Part shown: piece by piece, positions 51,137-60,232 of the stretch
Numbering within the stretch: the stretch's first letter is position 1
Layout of the letters: each line of letters opens with the position of its first letter
DNA from: JACVCS01 sp038328575
GTDB taxonomy: Bacteria; Planctomycetota; Phycisphaerae; Phycisphaerales; UBA1924
Assembly (NCBI GenBank): GCA_038328575.1
Contig: JBBQMD010000005.1
Coordinates: 1 to 64,000, forward strand
Length of the DNA stretch: 64,000 nt
Direction: 5' to 3'
Notes under the pieces: generated by a model
What the model was told of the DNA's origin: nothing
Databases searched by the model: none
Seen by the model: the letters and a program-made list of their open reading frames with translations, nothing else
Translations under genes and position numbers: made by a program

Positions 51137-53305
51137 ATGAGTACCGAGGCCAAGAGTGCGGGTTTGGCGCTGCCGTCGTGGGCGCGGGGTGCGATGAAGC
51201 ACAAGGGCTTGTTCGTGCCCGTGGGCTTTGTGTGCATGATCGGGGCGTTGCTGGTGCCGCTGCCGCCGATGGCGATGGACGCGATCATCTGCTTCAACAT
51301 CGCGTTGTCGCTGATGATCCTGATGACGACGTTGTACATGCGCGAGGTGTTGGAGTTCAGCGTCTTCCCGTCGCTGCTGCTGGCGGTGACGCTGCTGCGC
51401 CTGACGTTGAACATCGCCTCCACCCGCCTGATCCTCACGGCCGACGCCTCGACGCCCGAGGAGGCGATCGGCGTTGCCGGTCAGGTGATCAGCGCCTTTG
51501 GCAAGTTCGTTGCGGGTGATTCGCTGGTCGTTGGCATCATCATCTTCCTGATCCTGGTGCTCGTGCAGTTCATCGTGATCACCAAGGGCGCCGGGCGTAT
51601 CAGCGAGGTCGCCGCCCGGTTCACGCTCGACGCCATGCCCGGCAAGCAGATGGCGATCGACGCGGACCTGAACGCCGGGACGATCAACGAGGCCGAGGCG
51701 CGCCGGCGTCGCGAGAAGATTGCCAGTGAGGCCGACTTCTACGGTGCGATGGACGGTGCCAGCAAGTTCGTCAAGGGCGACGCGATTGCCGGCCTGGTCA
51801 TCACCGCCATCAACGTCGTCGGCGGCATCACCATCGGCGTCGTCCAGCGCGGCTGGGAGATCGGCCAGACCGCCAAAGTCTTTACCGTCCTGACCATCGG
51901 CGACGGCCTCACCAGCCAGATCCCCGCGCTCGTCGTGTCGATCGCCAGCGCCCTGATCGTCACGCGCTCGGGCAGCAAGGAAGACCTCGGCTCGCAGCTC
52001 TCGGGACAGGTCGCAGCGCACCCGCGCGGCATGTACATTACTGGCGCCTTCATGCTCCTGCTGGTTGCGACACCCTTGCCGACGCTGCCGCTGGTGGTGA
52101 TTGGGTTCGGGCTCATTGGGGCGGGCTTGGTGATGAGCGGGGTCAACCCGCTGGCACGCAAGCCCAAGGCCAGCGACACGCCGGCGCCGATCGCGAAGGC
52201 GGAGCCGCCTTCGCCCGAGTCGTTGCTGAAGCTGGACACGATGGAACTCGAGGTGGGCTTCGGGCTTGTCGAGCTGATCGACGCGGGCCAGGGTGGCGAT
52301 CTGCTGGACCGCATCAGCGCCATCCGGCGTCAGCTCGCGGCGGAGCTGGGCTTCATCCTGCCGCCGGTGCGCATTCGCGACAACCTGCAGCTCCAGCAGT
52401 TTGACTATCGCTTTAAGATCAAGGGCAACGCGGTGGCGCGGGGCCTGACTGTGCCGCGAAGGCTGATGGCGATCAACAGCGGGATGGCGACGGGTGCGAT
52501 CGAAGGGGAGCCGACGCGCGAGCCGGCGTTCGGCCTCGAAGCCTACTGGATAGACGCGGCCCTGAAGACCCGCGCCGAGACCATGAACTACACGGTCGTT
52601 GAGCCCTCGGCGGTTTTGGCAACGCATCTGACCGAGGTGGTGCGGACCAACGCCGCAGAGCTGCTGACGCGACAGGAAGTCAACGAGCTGCTGACGCAAC
52701 TGAAGATTCGGGCTGCGAAGCTGGTGGATGACACGGTGCCGGCGGTGGTGAAGCCGGGCGAACTGCACCGCATCCTGCAGAGCCTGCTGCGCGAGCGCGT
52801 GCCGATCCGCGATTTGGAGACGATTCTGGAGACGCTGGGCGATTGGTCGAGCAAGACCAAGGACCAGGACGTCTTGGTGGAGTATGTGCGGCACGCCTTG
52901 CGCCGCTCGATCACGCAGCAGTACAGCGTGCCGGGCGACGATGGGCAGCAGAAACTGGTGTGCGCGACGCTGGACCCGGCGCTCGAAGACGAGATCAACG
53001 CGTGCATTGATCGCTCCCCCGCCGGCACGAGCGTGAAGATGGGCGCGTCGCAGGCGGCGCGGATCACCGGTCAACTGCTCAAGGGCGTGCGTCACCTGGC
53101 AAACCTTGGGCATCAGCCGGTGCTGCTCGCTTCGCCCCAGGTGCGGGCGACGGTGCGCCAGTTGATTGAGCCGCAGGCACCGAACGCCGCGGTCCTGGGG
53201 TACAACGAGGTGATCAACAATGTTGAGGTGGAGTCGCTGGCGCTGATTACCCCCGCGGGCGAGGGTGCTGAGACGGGGACGGGTGCGGGGGCGGCCGCGG
53301 CGTGA
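51137..53305 (+). CDS. flhA: Flagellar export apparatus protein FlhA
   Basis: A 722-residue ring-forming export protein. The N-terminal membrane part (~25-330) contains LVPLPPMAMDAIICFNIALSLMILM, the FHIPEP-type region VFPSLLLAVTLLRLTLNIASTRLIL and GDGLTSQIPALVVSIASALIVTR. The cytoplasmic domain (~360-720) includes ELEVGFGLVELIDAGQGGDLLDRI and LREGVPIRDL-type sequence (here LRERVPIRDLETILETLGDW). The ATG at 51137 is used; ribosome-site match is weak. The Gly/Ala C-terminal tail is short. It is followed by a 289-bp gap and flhF. Confidence 0.96.
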   Translation: MSTEAKSAGLALPSWARGAMKHKGLFVPVGFVCMIGALLVPLPPMAMDAIICFNIALSLMILMTTLYMREVLEFSVFPSLLLAVTLLRLTLNIASTRLILTADASTPEEAIGVAGQVISAFGKFVAGDSLVVGIIIFLILVLVQFIVITKGAGRISEVAARFTLDAMPGKQMAIDADLNAGTINEAEARRRREKIASEADFYGAMDGASKFVKGDAIAGLVITAINVVGGITIGVVQRGWEIGQTAKVFTVLTIGDGLTSQIPALVVSIASALIVTRSGSKEDLGSQLSGQVAAHPRGMYITGAFMLLLVATPLPTLPLVVIGFGLIGAGLVMSGVNPLARKPKASDTPAPIAKAEPPSPESLLKLDTMELEVGFGLVELIDAGQGGDLLDRISAIRRQLAAELGFILPPVRIRDNLQLQQFDYRFKIKGNAVARGLTVPRRLMAINSGMATGAIEGEPTREPAFGLEAYWIDAALKTRAETMNYTVVEPSAVLATHLTEVVRTNAAELLTRQEVNELLTQLKIRAAKLVDDTVPAVVKPGELHRILQSLLRERVPIRDLETILETLGDWSSKTKDQDVLVEYVRHALRRSITQQYSVPGDDGQQKLVCATLDPALEDEINACIDRSPAGTSVKMGASQAARITGQLLKGVRHLANLGHQPVLLASPQVRATVRQLIEPQAPNAAVLGYNEVINNVEVESLALITPAGEGAETGTGAGAAAA

Positions 53306-53594
53306 GCCGGTGGTGTCGAGCTTCGGCGTTGGAGGCAACGGAGCGGAGGAAACTCGCGTGATCGGTGCGGTTCGTGAACATGGTGGATGCGTGCGGGGTG
53401 ATCGCCCCGAGGTGATCGGCGCGTGCTGCTCAAGTCTTCGGCGCCGTCGCGACGATGCAGGTTGTCCAAGCCGGGAACAGTGTGGGAAGTTGACGCGGAG
53501 GCGTTGCCTTGCCAGACTCCGGCGCATGTGAAGATCGCGGGCAGGATGCCTGCGTGTATTCGATGCTGACTGACCGAGCCACGGAAGGCGAGGA
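53306..53594. other. flhA-flhF intergenic gap, ~290 bp
   Basis: No gene was recognised; the open frames here lack ribosome sites and family resemblance. It ends with the purine-rich GGAAGGCGAGGA leader of flhF. Unlike most other gaps in the flagellar cluster it contains no heptamer array. Confidence 0.4.
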
Positions 53595-55217
53595 ATGAAG
53601 CTGAAGACTTATCGCGCTCGTTCAATGGCGGACGCTCTCACGCAGGTCAAGAAAGACCTGGGGAGAGAGGCCGTGATTCTGCACACTCGCATGTTCAAGC
53701 ACGGCGGATTCATGGGCTTTGGCGCCAAGGACATGGTGGAAGTCACCGCCAGCGACCGCGTGAATGTGGGAAGCCCGCTGCGGGCCAAGGCGCGACCGTC
53801 AGGTGAAACGCCGGGCGCGGGTGGGGCGGCGGACTCGGGCGCTTCGCGTGAGCGGCTGCGTCCAATGACTTCGACGAAGCCGCCAGCGCGGGTGCCGGAC
53901 TTTGCCAGTGGCCCGGGCGCAACGATTGCGCAGAGCAATGACGAGCGAGCGATACTGAGCGGAGCCGCGGCGGTCGATCGCGCGTTGCGAGGGACCACGG
54001 GGGCCAGCGAAAGAGTCAAGATCACGCCGAGCCCGGCGGTGTCGTCGCGGGTGGGCGTGGTGCAGTTAAGCGACGGCTCGGCTCGGTCCACAACTGAGGT
54101 GCGGATCTATCAGCGCCCGTCGGGCGGGAATGACGGCGCAGGCTCGCGAGCCGGTGGCAAGGCGGATGAGCCGATGGTGATGCCTGTACACAACTCGCGT
54201 GCGGGCATTCGGCTGGATGCGGATCAGGCCTCGGGAGTGCGAGCCGCGGCTCGTCTGGCGGTTGAGCCCGGCTCCGGCACGGCGGCGGACGTGAAGGCGG
54301 AGTTGGCGGTAATCCGTCGGATGGTCGGGCAGGTGTTGCAGACCTCGGCCCGTGCGACCATCAACGGTGCGTGCGCCGCGCCGGGGCTCAAGATGAGCGA
54401 CGCGCTGGTGAAGCACTATTCAAGATTGATCGAGAACGAAGTCGCGCAGGAGGTCGCCGACGAGATCATCAGCGCCGTGCGCGATGAGCTGACGCGGGCG
54501 GAACTGGGGGACGAGGCGATCGTGCGGCTGGCGGTGCTGCGCCGGCTGGAGTCGCTGCTGCCGGTGTGTGACGACGTCGCCTCGCCGAAGCGGGGCGAAG
54601 ACGGTCGCCCGCTGACGATCGCGCTGATCGGGCCGACGGGCGTGGGCAAGACGACGACGATCGCGAAGCTGGCCGCGGCGTATCGCCTGCGGCATGGCAA
54701 GCGTGTGACGCTGATCACGACCGACACGTATCGCATCGCGGCGGTGGACCAGCTTCGCACGTATGCGAACATCATCGGGGTGCCGCTGCGCGTCGCGATG
54801 ACGCCGGTAGAGATGGAGCAGGCGATCCAGGCATCGTCGCCGACCGACGTGATCTTGATCGATACCGCGGGGCGCTCGCCCGGCGATGCGCCGCGGCTGG
54901 ACGAGCTGCGTGCGTTCCTCCGGCCCGCGAGGCCTCACCAGACACATCTCGTGCTGTCATCTGTGGCCAGTGAGGGCTCGATGCTTCGCACCGCCGACCG
55001 CTTCGCGGAACTGAAGCCCAACCTGCTGCTCTTCACCAAGCTGGACGAGGCGGCGAACCTGGGCGTCATGGTGAACGTCGCGCGGCGCGTCAACGCCCGC
55101 CTAAGTTACGTGACGACCGGGCAAGAAGTCCCCGACGACATCGAGCCTGGAAGGGCCGACCGGCTGGCGCGCTTCGTGCTGGACGGAAAGAACACGCCGG
55201 TCGCCGGCGGGGTATGA
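53595..55217 (+). CDS. flhF: Flagellar SRP-like GTPase FlhF
   Basis: A 540-residue GTPase that sets the place of flagellar assembly, usually the pole. The B domain at the N-terminus is MKLKTYRARSMADALTQVKKDLGREAVILHTR. A long variable linker (~65-235) follows, then the N domain and the G domain. The latter has GPTGVGKTTTIAKLAAAY near residue 346, TTDTYRIAAVDQLRTYANIIG, DVILIDTAGRS and LLLFTKLDEAANLG. It is paired with flhG three bases downstream, which stimulates its GTPase activity in known systems. Confidence 0.95.
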   Translation: MKLKTYRARSMADALTQVKKDLGREAVILHTRMFKHGGFMGFGAKDMVEVTASDRVNVGSPLRAKARPSGETPGAGGAADSGASRERLRPMTSTKPPARVPDFASGPGATIAQSNDERAILSGAAAVDRALRGTTGASERVKITPSPAVSSRVGVVQLSDGSARSTTEVRIYQRPSGGNDGAGSRAGGKADEPMVMPVHNSRAGIRLDADQASGVRAAARLAVEPGSGTAADVKAELAVIRRMVGQVLQTSARATINGACAAPGLKMSDALVKHYSRLIENEVAQEVADEIISAVRDELTRAELGDEAIVRLAVLRRLESLLPVCDDVASPKRGEDGRPLTIALIGPTGVGKTTTIAKLAAAYRLRHGKRVTLITTDTYRIAAVDQLRTYANIIGVPLRVAMTPVEMEQAIQASSPTDVILIDTAGRSPGDAPRLDELRAFLRPARPHQTHLVLSSVASEGSMLRTADRFAELKPNLLLFTKLDEAANLGVMVNVARRVNARLSYVTTGQEVPDDIEPGRADRLARFVLDGKNTPVAGGV

Positions 55218-55220
55218 CGT

Positions 55221-56375
55221 GTGACCAGAGCCCCGACGATCCCGAGCCCGAGTTCGAGGCTGCCTGATCGAGAAGATCAGGCGGCGCCGCTGCGCGACTT
55301 GATCTCACGCATGCGACAGGCCAATGACGCGCACCAGGCGGTGCGACAGAACGCCGCGGCGCAGACGTCGCGCGGGCTCGAGAGCTTTGAGGCCGAACAG
55401 ACGCCGGATGTTGTGGTGCGCACTTCGCCGGTGATCGCGATCGCCTCAGGCAAGGGCGGCGTCGGCAAGAGCAACATTGCGGTCAACCTATCGATCGCGC
55501 TGGCGATGCGCGGGTTGCGCGTGACGCTGCTTGACGCCGACTTGGGCGTCGCAAACGCAGATGTGCTCTGCGGGCTCTCGCCTGGGGCTCGCGTGGACGG
55601 CCTCGCGCTTGAGCACACGCCGGACCTCTCCCGCCTGGGCGTTGCGGCCCCCGGTGGCTTCACGCTCGTCCCGGGGGCGGTGGGCCTTGGTGGTGGCGCT
55701 GGCACAGGGGGTGGGCTGGGGCGATCTTCGTCCAGTGAGCTGAGCTTGGAGAATCGGCGCGCGCTGCTGCGCGGGCTTCTGGCGATGAGCGCGGCGAACG
55801 ACGTGTTAATTGTTGATACCGGCGCGGGCGTGGGTTCGCTAGTGACGGGGCTGGTGAACGCCGCGGATATTGGTATCGTGGTGACGACGCCAGAGCCGAC
55901 GGCGATCGCCGACGCGTACGCGCTCATCAAGTGCGTTCGGCGTGGCGGCACGGCTTCGAGCACGCGCACGAATGATGCTCGCGGGCCGGACGCCGACCGG
56001 CTGTTTCTCGTGGTCAACCAGACGATCGACGAGCGCGAGGGGCGGGGCGTGGCGGAGCGGATTGACCACGTGTCGCGGACGTTCCTGGGGCGGGGCGTTG
56101 GGTTGCTTGGGTGCGTGCCGCTGGACGCGGCGGTGGGGCGATCCGTGCGAAAGCGCGTGCCACTGCTGATCAGCGAGCCCGGCAGCGCTGCTGCGATCGC
56201 GATTTACGCGCTGGGTGCGGAGGTGGCTGAGCGACTGTCGCTGGGGATTAGTAGCGAGGAGATCCGCACCCTGACGGAATCCGGCCTTGCGTTTCCGCCG
56301 CGGCGTTCGGGGGTATTGGCCCGGCTGATCGCGGCGACGTTCGGGTTGTGCAAGGCCGCAAAATCGCCGTTGTGA
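55221..56375 (+). CDS. flhG: Flagellar number regulator FlhG (MinD-like ATPase)
   Basis: A 384-residue MinD/ParA-type ATPase that limits flagellar number together with FlhF. The N-terminus has the FlhF-activating motif region with DQAAPLRDLISRMRQAN. The deviant Walker A KGGVGKSN is near residue 78, followed by LLDADLGVANADVLCGL, DVLIVDTGAGVGSLV and VTTPEPTAIADAYALIK. The start appears to be GTG at 55221, three bases after flhF. A Gly-rich insert (~155-175) interrupts the fold. The C-terminal ~25 residues are amphipathic and may bind the membrane. Confidence 0.94.
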   Translation: MTRAPTIPSPSSRLPDREDQAAPLRDLISRMRQANDAHQAVRQNAAAQTSRGLESFEAEQTPDVVVRTSPVIAIASGKGGVGKSNIAVNLSIALAMRGLRVTLLDADLGVANADVLCGLSPGARVDGLALEHTPDLSRLGVAAPGGFTLVPGAVGLGGGAGTGGGLGRSSSSELSLENRRALLRGLLAMSAANDVLIVDTGAGVGSLVTGLVNAADIGIVVTTPEPTAIADAYALIKCVRRGGTASSTRTNDARGPDADRLFLVVNQTIDEREGRGVAERIDHVSRTFLGRGVGLLGCVPLDAAVGRSVRKRVPLLISEPGSAAAIAIYALGAEVAERLSLGISSEEIRTLTESGLAFPPRRSGVLARLIAATFGLCKAAKSPL

Positions 56376-56531
56376 GCGGGTGGTGCCGGTTGCTCGGAGT
56401 GGAGCGCGTGGCAGGGGAACAAATCTCTGCGTTGGGCGCGTCGCAGCCCTCAAGGGCCACCCTGCGACGGTCGAAACATGGTGAAGTCGCCGGCGCGTTC
56501 TCTGCGCTCGGCCTCGGGAGGTTGATGAGCA

Positions 56532-56846
56532 TTGTCACCCGGCGTCCCCGCAATCATCGTGGCCTGTTGTCTCGCCCTGAGCGCGCTGTCGGTTTCGCTG
56601 GTCGCTGGGATGGCGTCGGACAATCCAACGGACGTCATTCTGTCGCGGGGCCTAATCAGCTTGTTGGGCGGCCTGTTGGCAGGATTGATCGTCGGCAAGA
56701 TCGGCGAACGCGTGGTCCGCGACCGCATCGCAATGACGCCGGTGCGCCCCGGCCGACCCGGGTTTCGGGCACCGTCGGCTTACGAGGGCGTTCGCCCCAA
56801 TGTAGTGGACTCCGCGGCTTCCTCACCCACAACCAACACACATTGA
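56532..56846 (+). CDS. Small two-helix membrane protein in the flagellar cluster
   Basis: A 104-residue protein with two membrane helices (PAIIVACCLALSALSVSLVAGM and LISLLGGLLAGLIVGKIGERV) and a Pro/Arg-rich soluble tail. The start is TTG at 56532; a stop lies just upstream in frame and a GGGAGG ribosome site stands ten bases before it, which supports real translation. An overlapping ATG at 56525 opens a different, implausible frame. It lies between flhG and fliA. No family was recognised; a role in flagellar biogenesis is suggested only by position. Confidence 0.6.
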   Translation: MSPGVPAIIVACCLALSALSVSLVAGMASDNPTDVILSRGLISLLGGLLAGLIVGKIGERVVRDRIAMTPVRPGRPGFRAPSAYEGVRPNVVDSAASSPTTNTH

Positions 56847-56981
56847 TGATGGATCGCTTGACAAACGGTTGAGCACTTGTTTAGATGACTGTGCCCATGG
56901 ATGGGCGTTCGGATGTTCGATCCAGGGTTCCCTCGCATTCGCGATGAGAGAATCCTTCCAGCGGTCAAGGAGCGGCCCTGT

Positions 56982-57968
56982 ATGTCCACATTGAAATCAT
57001 CGGCAACGAAGGTCAGATCATCCACACCCAGCAAGGCAGAGGCGAAGCTCGCGCTGGCCGGCGCTACCGCGTCAGCCAAGCCCGCGAAGGACAAGGCTTC
57101 CGATGCGCCGCGCACCGCGCCCAAGCGCTCCGGGGCGTTCACAGCGCCCTCGCCCGGCTGCGAGGCGGCCGAGTGGATCAAGATCCGCAACGCGTTTGAC
57201 AGCGTGCCCGTCACAACGTTGTGGGCCGACTTCGTCAAGACCCGTTCGGACCGGCTTCGCAACTACTTCTGGGAGCGATACTTCCCGCTCGTGCGTTTCA
57301 TGTCTGAACGCACCTACGCCCGTCTGCCCGACGAGGTGGATATCAACGACCTCATGTCCGCTGGCCAGTTCGGGCTCATGGACGCGATCAACGCGTTTGA
57401 CCCCGGCTACGGCGTGAAGTTCGAGACCTACTGCGCTCCGCGCATCCGCGGCGCGATCCTCGACGAGCTGCGCGCGATGGACTGGGTGCCGCGTCTGGTT
57501 CGCCACCGCTCCGCGAAGGTGGAGCAGGCACGCCAGAAGTTTGAGATGCGCGAGGGCCGGATCCCCACGCAGGAGGAGCTTGCCCACATCCTGGGCGTTG
57601 ACGGCGAGGAGTTCGACAAGATCGAACGCGACTCGAAGGCCGTGGGCACCGTGAGCCTGGCCCGCAAGTGCTTCAACAGCGACGGCAACAAGGAAGTCAC
57701 CGAGATCGACGTGTTCCACGACACGACGCAGAGCAACCCGCTGATCGAGACGCAGCGTCGCGACCTGAAGGAACTGATCACCAAGGGCCTGTCGCGGGCA
57801 GAGCGGCTGATTGTCATCCTCTATTACTATGAGGAAATGACGATGAAGGAGATCGGCGCGACGCTGGACCTGTCTGAGAGCCGCGTGAGTCAGATGCACA
57901 GCTCGATCCTGCTCCGCCTCAAGGCGCAGATGCAGCACCGGGCGCGCGATCTGGAAGACGTGGACTAA
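56982..57968 (+). CDS. fliA: Flagellar sigma factor FliA (sigma-28 family)
   Basis: A 328-residue RNA polymerase sigma factor for late flagellar genes. The ATG at 56982 follows AAGGAG by nine bases. The first ~80 residues are a Lys/Ala/Pro-rich extension not found in enteric FliA. Region 2 is LRNYFWERYFPLVRFMSE, then DEVDINDLMSAGQFGLMDAINAFDP and VKFETYCAPRIRGAILDELRAMDWVPR. Region 3 includes REGRIPTQEELAHILGV, and region 4 is LSRAERLIVILYYYEEMTMKEIGATLDLSESRVSQMHSSIL. The anti-sigma factor FlgM is not in the window. A heptamer array begins 8 bp after the stop. Confidence 0.94.
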   Translation: MSTLKSSATKVRSSTPSKAEAKLALAGATASAKPAKDKASDAPRTAPKRSGAFTAPSPGCEAAEWIKIRNAFDSVPVTTLWADFVKTRSDRLRNYFWERYFPLVRFMSERTYARLPDEVDINDLMSAGQFGLMDAINAFDPGYGVKFETYCAPRIRGAILDELRAMDWVPRLVRHRSAKVEQARQKFEMREGRIPTQEELAHILGVDGEEFDKIERDSKAVGTVSLARKCFNSDGNKEVTEIDVFHDTTQSNPLIETQRRDLKELITKGLSRAERLIVILYYYEEMTMKEIGATLDLSESRVSQMHSSILLRLKAQMQHRARDLEDVD

Positions 57969-57976
57969 AGGCGGAT

Positions 57977-58018
57977 TGCTGAGCGATGAGTGCTGAGTGC
58001 TGAGTGCTGAGTGCTGAT
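57977..58018 (+). repeat. Heptamer tandem array, TGCTGAG family, after fliA
   Basis: Six units in strict 7-base register: TGCTGAG (57977), CGATGAG, TGCTGAG, TGCTGAG, TGCTGAG, TGCTGAT (ends 58018). It begins 8 bp after the fliA stop and ends 17 bp before the folK ATG. Confidence 0.82.
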
Positions 58019-58035
58019 GCCCCATACCGTTCGCG

Positions 58036-58542
58036 ATGCGCGTTGATGTCGCGGCGATTTCGCTCGGGTCGAACTTGGGCGATCGCGTAGCGATGATTCA
58101 AGCCGCGATTGAGTGCCTTCGGTCTGTCCCGCGCCTGCGTGTGCTGGCGGTGAGCTCGCTGATTCACACCGAGCCGGTGCGGGTTGAGTGCGAGGTTGAC
58201 CCGGGCGGCGAATACATCAACGGCGCGGCCCTCATCAAGACGTCCCGACCACCACTTGAAGTTCTGGCCGAGCTGCACGAGATCGAGAGACGCCTCGGGC
58301 GCAATCGTCTTACGCAACCGCATGGCGAGGCCCGCGTCATCGATCTTGACCTGCTTGTCTGCGGCGATCAGATTATCTGCACGCCCGAGCTCCGCCTGCC
58401 CCACCCGGGCCTGGCGACGCGGTCGTTCGTGCTGATGCCGCTGGCGGAGATCGCGCCAGATCTCAAAGTTCCGGGTCTGAACGCGACCATCGCGGAGTTG
58501 CTTCAGCGGCTCAATCAAGCATCCAAGGGAGCGACTTCGTGA
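58036..58542 (+). CDS. folK: 2-amino-4-hydroxy-6-hydroxymethyldihydropteridine pyrophosphokinase
   Basis: A 168-residue HPPK enzyme, which transfers pyrophosphate from ATP to the pterin in folate synthesis. The N-terminal AISLGSNLGDRVAMIQAAI, the central ELHEIERRLGRNR and the metal-binding ARVIDLDLLVCGD, followed by LPHPGLATRSFVLMPLAEIAP, are all diagnostic. A TACCGT box lies five bases before the ATG with no ribosome site. Its stop overlaps the next start (GTGA). Confidence 0.95.
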   Translation: MRVDVAAISLGSNLGDRVAMIQAAIECLRSVPRLRVLAVSSLIHTEPVRVECEVDPGGEYINGAALIKTSRPPLEVLAELHEIERRLGRNRLTQPHGEARVIDLDLLVCGDQIICTPELRLPHPGLATRSFVLMPLAEIAPDLKVPGLNATIAELLQRLNQASKGATS

Positions 58543-60059
58543 TCACACGTGTCCAGATTCTGTCGCGCTCGCTGCTGGTCGGCGTAGTGCTCAGCCATGT
58601 GGCGCAGGTCAGCGCGATCGCCCAAGGCGCGCCGAATACCAGTGCGCGTGCGGCGGCGCGAGCGCCAACGCCGATCGAACCGGTCACCGCGATGAGCGAG
58701 ATTCGCGCCGCGTACGCCAAGGGCCCGACTTCTGAGCGCATATCGATGACGCTGAGATCCGCTGAGCGAACGACCAAGGGCGAGGGCGTCATTGTCACGC
58801 GCTTGTGGCAGCGTCCGACTGAGCCCAAGCCCGCGCTCGCGCCGGGCGGCGAAGGTGAGCCCGCGCCGTCTGACGAGCGCGTCGTTCCGGTCGTCGAGCG
58901 GGTGCTCGCAGTTGAAATCGGGCCGCTGCGGGCGGTCGCGCGTGAGGGCGAGCTTCGCGTGGTTCACACGCAGCACGACGGCACCATCTACGAACGCGAG
59001 TTTGCCCGCCCTCTGCGTGCCAGCAGCGTGCGCACGCTGATGCCGCCGCTGGCGCTGCCGGCGCTGGCAATTCTCGCGAATGCGGACGATGACGCCGAGG
59101 TAGATCGCGGCGCGATGCGGGGCGTTGATCTCACGCCCTGGACCACGAACGTGCGGTGGACGGGGGCGACGATCGACCCGCAGAGCGATCGCCCGGAGAT
59201 GGTCCTGCGCGGGCGGGGCGATCAGGGTGAGGTCACACTCCTGGCCGACGGCACCACCGGGCGGCTGTCGCGCCTCACCGCGGGCCTCGCCGGGGGCGGA
59301 ACGTTGGAGATGACGTTCGAACCGCTGCCGTCGGGCGACCCAGCGACATGGAACATCGAGCGCGGCAGCCGGCGGCGCGTCGATTCGCTGGCGGATCTGA
59401 TCAGCGCGGAGCCGGCGCTGAAGGTCGGTGACACGCTGGGATTCATTGATGCGGCGCAGGTCTTTGGAACGGGGCCGACCGACGCCGCCAGCGCTGTCAT
59501 CCTGATGCTCAGCGACCCCAACCCCGGGCAGCGCACGCTCTCGGATCACGACGCCATCGCCCTCGCGGCGGTACAGGCGATTGCGGGCGTGATCCAAGAG
59601 CCCAGCGCTAAGACGGTGCCGGCCCGCGCCATCATCGTCGCGCGGCGGCGGCCGGAAGCGGACGACGTCTCCCTGATGCGAGCGGCCCTCGCGGTTCGCT
59701 GGCCCTCGGTTGAGGAATCGGCCTTGCTGAACCCGCCGCCTGCTTTAGGGGAGGCCGGCGCGTCGCCGCCAGCTTACTCGGTCGCGCTGATCGGCCCCAC
59801 GCGATCGACGATCCAGCGGCTGTCCCGCGACGCCAACGTCGTGCTCTGCATCGTGGACCGCCAGATGAGACTGCTGGCGATCATCGAAGTTGACGGGCGC
59901 ACCGACGACGTACCCGCGATTTCTCGCGAGCTGCGCGACGCGGCGCGCCGAACGGAAGCGAGCCCCGCGAGTAACCCGCTTGCGCCATCTGCGCCGCCTC
60001 TGGCCCCACCGCCCGCGCCCGCGGTCCCCGCCCCGGCCGCGCCGCCAGAGAAGAAGTGA
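58539..60059 (+). CDS. Hypothetical secreted protein downstream of folK
   Basis: A 506-residue exported protein of unknown function. The start GTG overlaps the folK stop by 4 bp. A signal peptide (VQILSRSLLVGVVLSHVAQVSAIA) is followed by a beta-rich N-domain (~45-275: AKGPTSERISMTLRSAERTT, DNRGAMRGVDLTPW-type region, EVTLLADGTTGRLSRLTAGL). That domain resembles outer-membrane lipoprotein-sorting (LolA-like) or TlpA-associated domains. A C-terminal alpha/beta domain (~310-480) has TDAASAVILMLSDPNP and VALIGPTRSTIQRLSRDANV, thioredoxin-like in outline but without a CxxC. The tail is Pro/Ala-rich. Confidence 0.7.
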   Translation: MITRVQILSRSLLVGVVLSHVAQVSAIAQGAPNTSARAAARAPTPIEPVTAMSEIRAAYAKGPTSERISMTLRSAERTTKGEGVIVTRLWQRPTEPKPALAPGGEGEPAPSDERVVPVVERVLAVEIGPLRAVAREGELRVVHTQHDGTIYEREFARPLRASSVRTLMPPLALPALAILANADDDAEVDRGAMRGVDLTPWTTNVRWTGATIDPQSDRPEMVLRGRGDQGEVTLLADGTTGRLSRLTAGLAGGGTLEMTFEPLPSGDPATWNIERGSRRRVDSLADLISAEPALKVGDTLGFIDAAQVFGTGPTDAASAVILMLSDPNPGQRTLSDHDAIALAAVQAIAGVIQEPSAKTVPARAIIVARRRPEADDVSLMRAALAVRWPSVEESALLNPPPALGEAGASPPAYSVALIGPTRSTIQRLSRDANVVLCIVDRQMRLLAIIEVDGRTDDVPAISRELRDAARRTEASPASNPLAPSAPPLAPPPAPAVPAPAAPPEKK

Positions 60060-60232
60060 AACCAGCGGGACCCCCGAATTTCCTTCCCGGACTCAAGCCG
60101 GTGGTTATTGCGTCCGATCCCCTCGGTGCGACCCTGTCGCCGCGGACTCAAGTAGGCCCCCTGACCGGTCCGATAAACCGTCAGAGACTCCTCGGGTCGA
60201 GCGTCTGAGTGAAGACCGATGGAGTTTCGCCC

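Noticed and set aside
50954..53527. An 857-codon open frame on the minus strand over flhA.
   Set aside because: Antisense to flhA; the translation is Arg/His/Gln-rich shadow sequence with no family motif.
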